DNA of 64,000 nt from Pseudomonas sp. TH43 (GCF_016650635.1 NZ_JAEKFI010000003.1:248001-312000); one strand, 5' to 3'. Shown: positions 16,090 to 25,322, counted from the first letter of the stretch. Notes: a model not told the origin generated them from the letters alone. Made by a program: numbers and translations.

Positions 16090-16809
16090 TCAGGCCCATT
16101 CCAGCGCTGGCAAGCCACAGGCGCTCGGGATAAACGCTTTCAACGTGCGCAGAATCCCGTCAGCGTGCGCGTACTTCTCATCGGCCATCGCAGCATCAGG
16201 GATGGCAATGGCAGTCATGCCCGCAGCTTTCGCGGCGGTCACGCCAAACGGTGAGTCTTCGAACACCAGACAATCCTCCGGTGCGACGCCCAGGCGGCGA
16301 GCCGCCGTGAGGAAAATATCCGGCGCCGGCTTGGCCGCACCCACTTCTGGATCGTCCGCCGTGACGATGAAATCGAACAACGCAAACCAATCGCGATGCA
16401 GCGTGGTTTTCTGCCCGAACGACTGCCGCGATGAGCTGGTGCCCACGGCAATCGGAATGTTGTGCGCCTTGAGATGGCGAATCAGTTCTTCAGCGCCCGG
16501 CATCGCTTGGGCGGTGGGAAAACGCTCGCGCATAAGCGGTTCGCGGATCACCAGAAACTCTTCGGCAGTGATCGGTAGCTCAAGCGCTTGTACAACATAA
16601 TTCGCCAGATCGTTGGCGCCACGGCCAATGATGTTCTGCTTGATACTCCAGTCGAAAGTCCGCCCGTAACGCTCGGCAATCAACGAGGTGACCTCGGTGT
16701 AAATGCCCTCGGTGTCCAGCAGCAAACCGTCCATATCGAAAATCACGGCCTTGATCGGGCCGAACGCCTTCAGCGGTGCATTCATCATCGGATCCGTTAT
16801 CAAAGACAT
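16090..16809 (-). CDS. HAD-IA phosphatase (HDHD1/pseudouridine-5'-phosphatase-like)
   Basis: A 239-residue HAD hydrolase with motif I VIFDMDGLLLDTEG (nucleophile Asp25 and Asp27 in this numbering), motif II VGTSSSRQSF, a lysine in GAAKPAPDIF and motif IV CLVFEDSPFGV. The large helical cap between motifs I and II marks subfamily IA. Substrate is a small phosphorylated metabolite, not determinable here. Alternative starts MMNAPL (16788) or MNAPL (16785) are equally plausible; none has a strong ribosome site. Confidence 0.88.
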   Translation of the reverse strand: MSLITDPMMNAPLKAFGPIKAVIFDMDGLLLDTEGIYTEVTSLIAERYGRTFDWSIKQNIIGRGANDLANYVVQALELPITAEEFLVIREPLMRERFPTAQAMPGAEELIRHLKAHNIPIAVGTSSSRQSFGQKTTLHRDWFALFDFIVTADDPEVGAAKPAPDIFLTAARRLGVAPEDCLVFEDSPFGVTAAKAAGMTAIAIPDAAMADEKYAHADGILRTLKAFIPSACGLPALEWA

Positions 16810-16869
16810 CCCAGGCGGCGGGTGGCCGCTGCTCGGATCTGATTAAAGGGTTCAGCAGCATAACGAGCA

Positions 16870-16902
16870 CAACGGACATTGAGCAACGGCCAATGTCCGT
16901 TG
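16870..16902. promoter_or_regulatory. 12 bp inverted repeat upstream of rhs
   Basis: CAACGGACATTG and CAATGTCCGTTG are perfect complementary 12-base arms with a nine-base spacer, 127 bases upstream of the Rhs start. There is no T-run. It could be an operator or a stable leader hairpin. Confidence 0.55.
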
Positions 16903-17029
16903 AGGCGATGAACTACTCGCAAGCAATTAGCGAAACGCCCTACAAACATTACCTACTTTCCCGGCTTCTTTCCCTTTTGATTCCTCGCAAAGTCCGCGCA
17001 CCTTTTTTCACATGCGCGAGTGACTGCGA

Positions 17030-20000
17030 ATGCTTCCACCCGATCGGCTTTTGCCCCTTAACAACAGCATCGGCCTGCTGGTGGTTGCCGCACTGAACCC
17101 TGAGCACCCGGACTTTGAAAACCTGATCCGGGAATTTCGCCTGAGCCTGAACCATTACGAGGACTGGGCCGAACAGTACTGGACGGGGACGGCGCTCCAG
17201 GTCGAGCAGGTATTCAAGGTCGGCAACGACGTTCACCTCAGCGCTCCGGTCAAATCGCGCAAGCCGATCAGTTCATCCGTGGTCATGTGCCCTGCCAGTG
17301 GCCCGCTGACCTTGGTGCACATGTTCGAAGCCGCGCGTTTCGTGCCGATCGGCGACACGCCGGTGACCCTCGAACCGGTGATTGCCGACGTTGGTGGAGT
17401 GCTGACCTTTGGCGAACCGCTGCGCCATACGATCGGGCCAAGCGGGATTCTGCAAGTGGCTGACTGCGATCGAGGCCAGCGTTATCGCCTCACCTTCTTT
17501 CCCGATGTTTCCACCAGGCATGTGCAGGCGCTGTTTGCCTCTTATGAGGAAATCCTCAACGGCCTCGAGGGCTGGTTGCGCGATGAGTGGGCCGGATTTC
17601 AACCGCTCTGGAAGGAGTTTTCCAGCGTCGGATTTCTGCAACGCTACGGCCAATTGCAACAGGCGGATTGGCGCGGGTTCGAGAAATCCCTGCACAGCGT
17701 CTGGGATGACATCAAGCAAGTGTTCGCCCTCCTCGCCGATTTACAGGCGAACAGCGAAAAGCTGCTGGAGTATTTGAGCACTGCCGAACTTGAGGCGCTG
17801 CTGCAAGCCTCCGGCGAAGCCATTGCCAATGGTTTGCTGATTCTCAGCGACGAACCGCTGTTATTCATTCATCTGGCGGCGTTCACCAGTTGGCTGAAAA
17901 TGCTGCCGCCGCAATACCTGGCCGAAGTGGTCGCGGAGGTTCGTGCTGAGCTGCTGATCAGTTTTCTGTTGATGCGGCTGTCTGGCGGCGTCGGTGTGCA
18001 GCTGCGCCTGAGCAGCAAGGTACTGGCGAAAATCAAATCGCCGCGGGCACGGGAGTGGCTGGCGGCTTCGGCGTTGCGTCTGGCCGAGCTGAGCTCTGCA
18101 CCGGAGCTGACCCGGCATGCTGGCGCGCTGAAACCGTTGCTGGTCAATGCGCGGGATGTGCAACTGAATCCGACGCCGGCGATTCCACTGAATATCCGTC
18201 AGGCCGACTCAGTGGTGCTGACGGTGCCAAACCCAGCGCCCATTGCGCGAGACAAGTCGCGCGACATGACGCAGTTGCAGCGACATGAACCTCACGACGA
18301 CGCGCCGGATCAGGCGAAAAATCCTAACGGCGATAGCGCTGACTGTGGCCCGGAGACCTGCACCAACGGCTGCCCGGTGTCGATGGTCACCGGTGAAGAG
18401 CTGCTGACACTCAACGATGGCACCCTCGATGGGCGGTTGCCGTTCGAGTTCACCCGGTTGTATCGCAGCAGTGCTTGTGAAATCGATATTGGGTTGGGGT
18501 TTGGCTGGAGTCATTCGCTGGCGCATCGGCTGGAGTTTGCTGGCGATGGCGTTGTCTGGGTTGACCATGAAAACCGCCGTACACAGTTTCCGTTACCGAG
18601 TGTTTCGCGTCCGGCGATTCACAATAGCCTGTCGCGGGCGGCGATTTTTCTCGGGGATGAGCCGCAGGAGTTGATCCTCGCGCTGGCCGGGGAAAAATCG
18701 CAGTTCTATCACTTTCGTGCCGGACGTCTGACGTCGATCAGCGACGTGCATGGCAATCGTCTGACCGTACAACGGGATCGGTCTGACAGAGTTCAGCGAC
18801 TTGATAACGGCGCAGGCCGCTCACTGCTGTTGCGCTACGACGGCCAACATCTGTCGGCGGTGGATTATCAATCCTTTCACAACGCTGAATGGACGACGGA
18901 ACAGACGCTGGTCTGCTATCGCTACGACGCTCTGCACCGTTTGATCGAAGCCACCAATGCCGTCGGTGAAAGCGAGCGCTACGACTACGACGACCAGCAT
19001 GTGATCCTGCAGCGCCAACTGACCGGGGGCGCGAGCTTCTTCTGGGAATGGGAACGCGTCGGCAAGGCTGCACGTTGCGTGCGGCATTGGGCGTCGTTTT
19101 CGCAGATGGACACCCAGTACGTCTGGAACGATGACGGCAGCGTCGCGGTGCATTACGTCGACGGCACCGAAGAGGTTTACCACCACGACGACCGTGCACG
19201 ACTGGTGCGCAAGGTCGAAGCCAATGGCGGCGAACACCTCAAGGCCTACGACGCTTGCGGGCGTCTGGTCGCCGAGCAGGATCCGCTCGGCGCCGTCACT
19301 CAATACCGCTATGACGACGTCGGACGGCTGATCGCACTGCTTCCGCCGGGCGATGAGGCAACGTCCTACGAGTATCGCAACGGTTTTCTGCACAAGCGTT
19401 CTCGGGGCGATGCAACCTGGACCTACCGGCGCAATGCTCAGGGCGATGTCACCGAAGCGGTCGACCCTGAAGGCCATGTCACTCATTACCACTACGACAC
19501 GCACGGGCAACTGTTGTCGATCCGTTACCCGGACACCAGTCGGCAGGTGCTGGTGTGGAACGACCTCGGTCAACTGATCGAAGAAACCCGGCCTGACGGC
19601 GGTGTACGACGCTTTTCCTATGATGCGCTGGGGCGGCGGACGACCACGGTTGACGAACATGGTGCCGTTACCCGTCAGCACTGGGATGCCGTTGGCCGAC
19701 TGGTTCAGACGACTTTTCCTACCGGCGCCACCCGCGCCTACAGCTACGGCGCTTACGGCCAGGTCACGGCTGAACGCGATGAACTGGGCCGCTTCACCCG
19801 CTATGAATACGACGATGACCTGCACCTGGTCTCGCGCAAGATCAACCCCGACGGCACGCGGGTGCAGTATCGCTACGATCATGCGCAACTGCTGCTCACC
19901 GAGATCGAAAACGAGTCTGGCGAAAAATATCTGCTGGACTACACGCCGACCGGATTGATCCGACAGGAAACCGGCTTCGACGGCCGGCGCACGGCGTATG

Positions 20001-21814
20001 CCTATGACCTCAACGGGCATCTGCTGGAGAAGACCGAGTTCGGCGATGACGGCTCGCAGTTAGTCACCGCTTATGCGCGCGATGCCGCCGGGCGGCTGTT
20101 GGTCAAGACCCTGCCGGACGGGGTCAAGATCACCTACCAATACGACCACCTCGGTCTTCTGATGGCGGTCAATGATGGCCAGAAATATCCGCTGGCATTT
20201 GAGTACGACCTGCAGGATCGGTTGGTCGCCGAGCATCAGGGCTGGGGCACCCTGCGTTACACCTACGACGCCTGCGGCCAGCTCAAACGCATGCGCCTGC
20301 CGGACAACAGCAAGCTCGATTACCACTACGCCAAGGGCGGCGTGCTGACGGCCATCGACCTCAACGGTTCACAACTGACAGGCCACGTCTATCAATCGGG
20401 TCGCGAGCAACAACGCCAGCAAGGCCTGCTGCTCAGCGAATATTCCTACGACGATCAAGGTCGATTGCTGGCTCACGCCGTAGGCCACAGGCGTGACTCC
20501 CTCTATCGCCGCGACTACGCCTACAGCGCCAACGGCAATCTGGACTACATCGCCGACACCCGTCACGGCCAACGCACCTACGGCTACGACGCCCTCGACC
20601 GGCTGATCCGCGTTCGCCACTCGCGCGATGAACTACCGGAAACTTTCGGCCACGATCCGGCTGGCAACCTGCTGATGCAGGATAGCCCCGGCCCGACTCG
20701 CATCAACGGCAACCGCCTGCTGATGCAGGGCGACCGCCATTACGACTACGACGCCTTCGGCAACCTCATTCGCGAACGCCGTGGCACCGTGCACAAGCTC
20801 GTCACCGAATACCGTTACGACTGTCAGCATCGGCTGATCGGTCTGACTCGCCCCGACGGCAAAACCGCTAGCTACCGCTACGATGCCTTCGGCCGGCGCA
20901 TCAGCAAAACCGTCGACGGCGTCACCACCGAATTCTTCTGGCAGGGCGACCACCTCCTCGCCGAACGCAGCGCGAGCGAATACCGCAGCTACGTCTACGA
21001 ACCCGGCACCTTCCGCCCACTCGCCCTGCTCGACGGCAAAGGCTCGATAAATACCTGCCCGTTCTACTACCAACTCGACCACCTCGGCACCCCGCTGGAA
21101 CTGACCGACTACAGCGGCGAAATCGTCTGGTCGGCGCAGTACGACGCCTATGGCAAAACCGCCGCCATCACCCTGGCCGGCAAGGAATACCTGGACCAGC
21201 CGCTGCGTTTTCAGGGGCAGTACTTCGATGCGGAGAGTGGGCTGCATTACAACCGGCATCGGTATTACGACCCGCGGTTGGGACGGTATCTGACGCCGGA
21301 CCCAATCAAGTTGGCCGGAGGGTTGAATCAGTACCAGTACGTGCCGAATCCGACGGGGTGGGTGGATCCGTTGGGGCTGGCTTGTATTCCATGTCCGGGA
21401 GCAATACCGGCAGATGGGCCATATAGTGAAATTGTTCCTGGAGGAGGATTGGCGGCTCACGAAGCGCAAGGTGGACATATGATTACAAGGCACGTTGGAA
21501 GAACTGACGCCCAGTTGGCTCAACGCCTACAAGCAGAGCCTAACATTCCTGCAGCGTCTACTTTCCTGAATCGCGCCGAAGCTGAAGTGGCAGTGTCAGA
21601 AGCATTAAGCGCGAACTCACAGAGGATTACGGCGTTCTTAGCCAGTACCCAAGCAAAGACGAGTTTTACGCATGATCTCAGTCGACCGGTGGGTGTGAGT
21701 ATGCTCAATGGAGTATCGAATTCTCAATCGGCGTCAAAACTACTATTAGTGTTGAAAAAAGCCCCCTCGCTGCCTTTGGGATATTTTTTACTAACAGGAT
21801 TTCCAGAGCTATGA
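17030..21814 (+). CDS. Rhs-family polymorphic toxin with C-terminal RNase A-like domain
   Basis: A 1594-residue Rhs protein. Residues 1-440 are an uncharacterised N-terminal region with no PAAR motif. A DUF6531-type segment (CPVSMVTGEELLTLNDG) starts near 447, YD/RHS repeats fill about 570-1330, and the core ends at DPLGL (1446-1450), where the toxin is normally released. The last ~144 residues (LAAHEAQGGHMITRHVGRT to GYFLLTGFPEL) match the bacterial RNase A-like CdiA-CT toxin family. An in-frame TGA nine bases before the ATG fixes the start. The toxin end and the following gene are AT-richer than the core, the usual sign of a swapped tip. Likely a type VI secretion effector or contact toxin. 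Confidence 0.88.
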   Translation: MLPPDRLLPLNNSIGLLVVAALNPEHPDFENLIREFRLSLNHYEDWAEQYWTGTALQVEQVFKVGNDVHLSAPVKSRKPISSSVVMCPASGPLTLVHMFEAARFVPIGDTPVTLEPVIADVGGVLTFGEPLRHTIGPSGILQVADCDRGQRYRLTFFPDVSTRHVQALFASYEEILNGLEGWLRDEWAGFQPLWKEFSSVGFLQRYGQLQQADWRGFEKSLHSVWDDIKQVFALLADLQANSEKLLEYLSTAELEALLQASGEAIANGLLILSDEPLLFIHLAAFTSWLKMLPPQYLAEVVAEVRAELLISFLLMRLSGGVGVQLRLSSKVLAKIKSPRAREWLAASALRLAELSSAPELTRHAGALKPLLVNARDVQLNPTPAIPLNIRQADSVVLTVPNPAPIARDKSRDMTQLQRHEPHDDAPDQAKNPNGDSADCGPETCTNGCPVSMVTGEELLTLNDGTLDGRLPFEFTRLYRSSACEIDIGLGFGWSHSLAHRLEFAGDGVVWVDHENRRTQFPLPSVSRPAIHNSLSRAAIFLGDEPQELILALAGEKSQFYHFRAGRLTSISDVHGNRLTVQRDRSDRVQRLDNGAGRSLLLRYDGQHLSAVDYQSFHNAEWTTEQTLVCYRYDALHRLIEATNAVGESERYDYDDQHVILQRQLTGGASFFWEWERVGKAARCVRHWASFSQMDTQYVWNDDGSVAVHYVDGTEEVYHHDDRARLVRKVEANGGEHLKAYDACGRLVAEQDPLGAVTQYRYDDVGRLIALLPPGDEATSYEYRNGFLHKRSRGDATWTYRRNAQGDVTEAVDPEGHVTHYHYDTHGQLLSIRYPDTSRQVLVWNDLGQLIEETRPDGGVRRFSYDALGRRTTTVDEHGAVTRQHWDAVGRLVQTTFPTGATRAYSYGAYGQVTAERDELGRFTRYEYDDDLHLVSRKINPDGTRVQYRYDHAQLLLTEIENESGEKYLLDYTPTGLIRQETGFDGRRTAYAYDLNGHLLEKTEFGDDGSQLVTAYARDAAGRLLVKTLPDGVKITYQYDHLGLLMAVNDGQKYPLAFEYDLQDRLVAEHQGWGTLRYTYDACGQLKRMRLPDNSKLDYHYAKGGVLTAIDLNGSQLTGHVYQSGREQQRQQGLLLSEYSYDDQGRLLAHAVGHRRDSLYRRDYAYSANGNLDYIADTRHGQRTYGYDALDRLIRVRHSRDELPETFGHDPAGNLLMQDSPGPTRINGNRLLMQGDRHYDYDAFGNLIRERRGTVHKLVTEYRYDCQHRLIGLTRPDGKTASYRYDAFGRRISKTVDGVTTEFFWQGDHLLAERSASEYRSYVYEPGTFRPLALLDGKGSINTCPFYYQLDHLGTPLELTDYSGEIVWSAQYDAYGKTAAITLAGKEYLDQPLRFQGQYFDAESGLHYNRHRYYDPRLGRYLTPDPIKLAGGLNQYQYVPNPTGWVDPLGLACIPCPGAIPADGPYSEIVPGGGLAAHEAQGGHMITRHVGRTDAQLAQRLQAEPNIPAASTFLNRAEAEVAVSEALSANSQRITAFLASTQAKTSFTHDLSRPVGVSMLNGVSNSQSASKLLLVLKKAPSLPLGYFLLTGFPEL

Positions 21815-22116
21815 ATGACGACTTTCCAGAATCTCAAGTTTTTTTTGGGGCCTATTTCCATCAAGACTGGCTGGTGGAACACGACACAGCAGATCAAGTC
21901 ATCGAGGACTTTTTGAGAAGCTCAGATAAGGAGATACTGACTTTAGTCAGTAGCGAACTGCAAACTCTTATAAGCAGAGAGCTAAATGAAATGGACCTAC
22001 GAGTACTTTTATTAAAGGAACTCAAATGTTACTACTGCTACTGGAATGAATGGGCGTCAGGCGATGTATGGCTACGACACATTGAAAGTAAGCTGAGTGA
22101 AAACCTCACTGCCTAA
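21811..22116 (+). CDS. CdiI-like immunity protein
   Basis: A 101-residue protein whose opening FPESQVFFGAYFHQDW followed by TADQVIEDFL matches the CdiI family of contact-dependent-inhibition immunity proteins, whose members commonly accompany RNase A-like toxins. The ATG overlaps the toxin stop by four bases (ATGA), as expected for an antidote coupled to its toxin. Base composition is clearly more AT-rich than the Rhs core. It should bind and block the RNase domain at residues ~1451-1594 of the Rhs protein. Confidence 0.85.
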   Translation: MNDDFPESQVFFGAYFHQDWLVEHDTADQVIEDFLRSSDKEILTLVSSELQTLISRELNEMDLRVLLLKELKCYYCYWNEWASGDVWLRHIESKLSENLTA

Positions 22117-22129
22117 ACTGCGCACTTCT

Positions 22130-22153
22130 AGGGGCCTGAAGAGACAGGCCCTT
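22130..22153 (+). terminator. terminator after the immunity gene
   Basis: AGGGGCCTG and CAGGCCCTT form a stem 14 bases after the immunity stop; the T content after it is modest. Confidence 0.65.
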
Positions 22154-22190
22154 AGAGTTAATCAGTAGGTTTATCCATAGAGGCAACCGT

Positions 22191-22358
22191 TCACTGCTCC
22201 CCCTCATCCTCCTCATACTCCATATCCGCTTCATCAGAATCATTCAACGGCACCGTCGCGTCATCCATCAGCGACCCCGGATCCTCGTTCCCCGGATCAT
22301 TGATAAACGGCAGCCCACTCGGGCCTTTCTCTTCCTTGCCTTCGGTTTCGGGAGTCAT
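22191..22358 (-). CDS. small acidic conserved hypothetical protein
   Basis: A 55-residue, strongly acidic protein (MTPETEGKEEKGPSG to EYEEDEGEQ), with no membrane or signal segment. The start at 22358 has GAGG at a good distance; upstream in-frame ATGs at 22373 and 22370 lack this. I do not recognise a domain. The composition suggests a disordered, possibly nucleic-acid-mimicking or regulatory peptide, but nothing in the context proves it. Confidence 0.65.
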   Translation of the reverse strand: MTPETEGKEEKGPSGLPFINDPGNEDPGSLMDDATVPLNDSDEADMEYEEDEGEQ

Positions 22359-22443
22359 GGCGAACCTCATCATTATTTAGGGAAGTGTATGACTTTCGAA
22401 AAGCCCTGCTGCCAATCGTTCCAGCGTCTGACCAGCAAATACG

Positions 22444-22467
22444 AAAAACCCGGCGCGAAACCGGGTT
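22444..22467 (-). terminator. terminator of the glycine-zipper gene at 22482
   Basis: AAACCCGG and CCGGGTTT form a stem with the T-run on the minus strand, 15 bases after the gene's stop. Confidence 0.85.
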
Positions 22468-22481
22468 TGTTGCGTCTGCCA

Positions 22482-22901
22482 TCAATGATGCCGGTTCTTA
22501 TGTTTGTTCTTATGTTTGTGACCGCCACCCGAGTGAGACCCGCCATCGCCGCCCAGGTTGTTGCCGACCGCACCACCCGCCGCGCCACCCAATCCTGCGC
22601 CGACGGCCGAACCGGTTGATCCGCCGAGGCTATTACCGACCACTGAGCCACCCGCGGCGCCGAGGCCTCCGCCAATAGCGGCTTCTGTACGGTTGCGTTT
22701 ATTCGCCCCGACCGCACCGCCGGCCGCGCCACCCACGCCGGCGCCGACCGCCGCACCGGTGCTACCGCCGAGTTGCCCGCCGACCACGTTGCCCAGTACG
22801 CCACCGAGTCCGCCGCCCACAGCTGCCGAACCATCACCGGCCGCCATCGCGCCTTGCGCCACCAGCAATCCGAAAAACAGTGCAGATAATGACAATCGCA
22901 T
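22482..22901 (-). CDS. secreted glycine-zipper protein with His/Lys-rich tail
   Basis: A 139-residue protein with a signal peptide (MRLSLSALFFGLLVAQGAMA, cleavage near residue 20). The mature part is repeats of GxxxG-rich blocks (GGSTGAAVGAGVGGAAGGAVG and similar) and ends with HKHKNKHKNRHH. Glycine-zipper proteins insert in or associate with membranes; the charged tail may bind metal or the cell surface, which is inference. A close paralog follows upstream at 23038, indicating tandem duplication. Function unknown. Confidence 0.78.
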   Translation of the reverse strand: MRLSLSALFFGLLVAQGAMAAGDGSAAVGGGLGGVLGNVVGGQLGGSTGAAVGAGVGGAAGGAVGANKRNRTEAAIGGGLGAAGGSVVGNSLGGSTGSAVGAGLGGAAGGAVGNNLGGDGGSHSGGGHKHKNKHKNRHH

Positions 22902-22992
22902 ATGAACCTCACAATTCCCGAATCGGGACAGTCCGCCCAGGCAAGGGCCTATGTGAGATTGGAGACACCGACAGGGAAAACGTTCAGCAACG

Positions 22993-23019
22993 AAAAAGCC
23001 CGGCATCGAGCCGGGCTTT
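22993..23019 (-). terminator. terminator of the glycine-zipper gene at 23038
   Basis: AAAGCCCGGC and GCCGGGCTTT stem with A-run on the left, acting on the minus strand. It separates the two paralogs, so each is its own transcription unit. Confidence 0.85.
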
Positions 23020-23037
23020 CCTTGAAGACGATCAGTC

Positions 23038-23409
23038 TCAGTGACGCTTGTGACCTTTGGACAGGTTGCTGCCCACTGCACCACCCGCTGCGCCGCCCAG
23101 GCCTGCACCGATGGTAGCGCCGGTTCTACCGCCGAGGCTGTTGCCGATCACCGAACCACCGGCTGCACCGACACCACCGCCGATGGCCGCTTTGGTGCGG
23201 CTGCCCTTGCGAGCCGTCAATGCACTGCCCGCCGCGCCCGCGACGCCGGCACCCACTGCGGCACCGGTGCTACCGCCCATTTTCTGACCGAGCACATTAC
23301 CCAGCGCACCACCCAGACCACCGCCCAGCGCAGCGGTGCCATCACCGGCGGCCATTGCACCTTGAGCAACCAGAAGGCCCAGAACCAGAGCAGGCAGAGT
23401 TAAACGCAT
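23038..23409 (-). CDS. secreted glycine-zipper protein, paralog
   Basis: A 123-residue protein with the same architecture as its neighbour: signal peptide MRLTLPALVLGLLVAQGAMA, then GxxxG glycine-zipper blocks and a short basic tail ending SKGHKRH. The signal peptide and the GGSTGAAVGAGV and AAIGGGVGAAGGSVIGNSLGG blocks are nearly identical to the gene at 22482; the tail and central lysine-rich stretch differ. It is a tandem duplicate. Role unknown; a membrane-associated or envelope-stress function is plausible for the family. Confidence 0.78.
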   Translation of the reverse strand: MRLTLPALVLGLLVAQGAMAAGDGTAALGGGLGGALGNVLGQKMGGSTGAAVGAGVAGAAGSALTARKGSRTKAAIGGGVGAAGGSVIGNSLGGRTGATIGAGLGGAAGGAVGSNLSKGHKRH

Positions 23410-23734
23410 GAAGAAAACCTCAAAAATTGGGATGACAAAAAGGGCCGGGATTTAATGCTCTCGGGGCGCAAAAGTCCAGATGAAATCAGGGATCTGCGCG
23501 CACTCAGCGCCGATTGGACAGCGATTCTGCAAAAGGTTTTATGGCGGGCAAAAAAAAGCCCGCTGGGGAGACGGGCTGGAGACTTGCTTTCTAACGGATG
23601 GCTTCACCCTACTTTGGCTGACGTGAAAAGTTTGTGAAAAGAACTGCGCCCGCGCAACCGACTGTAGGACATTTCCATGCAACCCTATTGAGCATAAAAA
23701 ACCCCGTTCATTGACGGGGTTGTTCATTGAAAGC
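23410..23734. other. intergenic stretch with two hairpins
   Basis: No gene is evident. AGCCCG/CGGGCT with an A-run on its left (23551-23577) is a minus-strand terminator, and AACCCCGT/ACGGGGTT (23694-23723) sits just after the stop of the 61-residue gene at 23735. Nothing else stands out. Confidence 0.6.
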
Positions 23735-23920
23735 TTATTTTCTGGCTCGAGCGAGCTTGGGGAGAAATTTCGCCTTCGGCCCTTTCGGTGCCGCGGACTT
23801 GATCTTGCCGGTCTGCACCGGATCCTCGCCAAAACCTGCCTGGTACTCGGTCTGGCCGCACCGTACGCAATTGTTGAAGGAAAATTCAGCGCCATCGTCT
23901 TCGATATACGGATCAGTCAT
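23735..23920 (-). CDS. small conserved hypothetical protein with one CxxC
   Basis: A 61-residue protein, acidic at the start (MTDPYIEDDGAEFSFNN) and basic at the end (KFLPKLARARK), with one CVRCG motif near residue 18. The single CxxC could bind zinc as a dimer or take part in thiol chemistry; this is speculation. GCGAAGGT precedes the ATG and a hairpin follows the stop, so it looks like a real single-gene unit. Domain not recognised. Confidence 0.6.
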   Translation of the reverse strand: MTDPYIEDDGAEFSFNNCVRCGQTEYQAGFGEDPVQTGKIKSAAPKGPKAKFLPKLARARK

Positions 23921-24104
23921 ACCTTCGCCCCTTCAAATCGGATCGACACCGGCAAAGCCCTTTTGCCTGAAAAAATATCGACCTCCAAGGCTTTTGAGAC
24001 TAGCCGGTCATTCCTGGACTTGTTATTCAGATCGTCTGACGCCCGACGAATGGCCTACGAAAACTAAACGTCACACAAGCCCCAAGGCTGATCGCGTGTA
24101 TACA

Positions 24105-24131
24105 GAGCCCGTCCGTTATCGGGATGGGCTC
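24105..24131 (-). terminator. hairpin after the YbjQ gene
   Basis: GAGCCCGTCC and GGGATGGGCTC form a stem 20 bases past the stop of the gene at 24152; no strong T-run. Confidence 0.5.
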
Positions 24132-24151
24132 ACATGCCTGATAGCCGAAAC

Positions 24152-24472
24152 TCAGCGCAACTTCACCGCCGTCCCGGTCGCAAATACCACAACCATCCCG
24201 CCCTTGCCGCCAGGCATGCTGATCTCGAAGTCCACTCCGACCACCGCATCCGCCTCCAAAGCCCGCGCCCGCGCCCTGATTTCGTCGGTTGCCTGAATAC
24301 GTGCCTCCTTCAACGCCCGCTCAAGCGTCTGCGAACGCCCACCGAAAAAGTCGCGCATACCGGCGAACATGTCGCGGATCACATTGACGCCCTGCACCGA
24401 CTCGGCGCTGACAATGTCCAGATACGCGGTGATCTGACGGCCTTCAATGGCGTGAGTGGTGGAGATGATCAT
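24152..24472 (-). CDS. YbjQ/UPF0145 family protein
   Basis: A 106-residue protein of the YbjQ family: IISTTHAIEGRQITAYL at the start, then the long helix with RALKEARIQATDEIRARA, and EADAVVGVDFEIS before the final strand. The family forms ring-like pentamers and is often labelled a putative heavy-metal-binding domain; its biochemical role is unsettled. Full length; normal for the family. Confidence 0.88.
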   Translation of the reverse strand: MIISTTHAIEGRQITAYLDIVSAESVQGVNVIRDMFAGMRDFFGGRSQTLERALKEARIQATDEIRARARALEADAVVGVDFEISMPGGKGGMVVVFATGTAVKLR

Positions 24473-24553
24473 GGAGTCGTCCTTTTACGGGTCATTAAAA
24501 ATGCGATTGTAAAGCCAACTGAAAAGCTGCGGAGATTGCTGACACCATAGGTG

Positions 24554-25171
24554 CTATGACTTCATAAAATCCTTTATCTTTCTTTCACTATCTTCTATTT
24601 GTTCGCGCTCGCGATTTTTCTGCTCGAACTGATCCAGATTGTCATCCACCTCTTTTGTCGTGACCGGATGTATCGTAATGCCGTTACGATCTGTAGTAAG
24701 TTTCGCATTCGCCCCTCGCTTATAGTAAACAGTCCCACTACGAAACAGCTCGATCCACCCTGCCTGCTGCAGCGCTTCTAAAAATGCGTTGCTATCCTTG
24801 CCGGCAGGCCGCAAAACAATGGAACCATATGTAAGTTTTTCAACGGGCACCTCACCCAACTTATCCCAGTCAGTGTGGCCGCCTCCAATGGAAAAATTTG
24901 TATCACCATTGAGCGTGACTGATGCACTACCCAGAGCAATGCCGTATACCGTACCGGGAACCTCACGCGAACAGACGTACCCTGAATAGGCTTTGAATGC
25001 GCAATTTGTGAACCCCGTTCTTTTCGCATCCGCCGTTGTACCTGGCACGACGAGCCCTTCAAACTCATAAGCATCGTAAGTTTTCGATTTAACTTCCGGC
25101 TGAGCCTGTGCTTGCACGAAAAGACTCATGCACAAAAAAGCCAAATGAACAGTTCGCTTTAACAACATCAC
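24554..25171 (-). CDS. secreted hypothetical protein
   Basis: A 205-residue protein with a signal peptide (about residues 1-23, ending VQAQA). The mature domain has two cysteines (NCAFKAYSGYVCSRE) that could form a disulfide, and the C-terminal third is a charged helix (DQFEQKNREREQIEDSERK). I do not recognise the family. It is markedly more AT-rich than core genes in this window and lies just outside the tRNA-Ser mini-island, suggesting horizontal acquisition. Start at 25171 or the adjacent ATG at 25168. Confidence 0.6.
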   Translation of the reverse strand: MMLLKRTVHLAFLCMSLFVQAQAQPEVKSKTYDAYEFEGLVVPGTTADAKRTGFTNCAFKAYSGYVCSREVPGTVYGIALGSASVTLNGDTNFSIGGGHTDWDKLGEVPVEKLTYGSIVLRPAGKDSNAFLEALQQAGWIELFRSGTVYYKRGANAKLTTDRNGITIHPVTTKEVDDNLDQFEQKNREREQIEDSERKIKDFMKS

Positions 25172-25322
25172 TTACTCCATTAAACGACGGCGTTGATCCT
25201 GAGAAGACGACCACCTCCTGATCCGCGGACCTGACATTGGTTCATAGCATGGGTGCCATCAGGGGCTCAAACAAACACAACCGGTATTCCAGCCCTGCTC
25301 GTGCCACACAGAATATTTTTTC

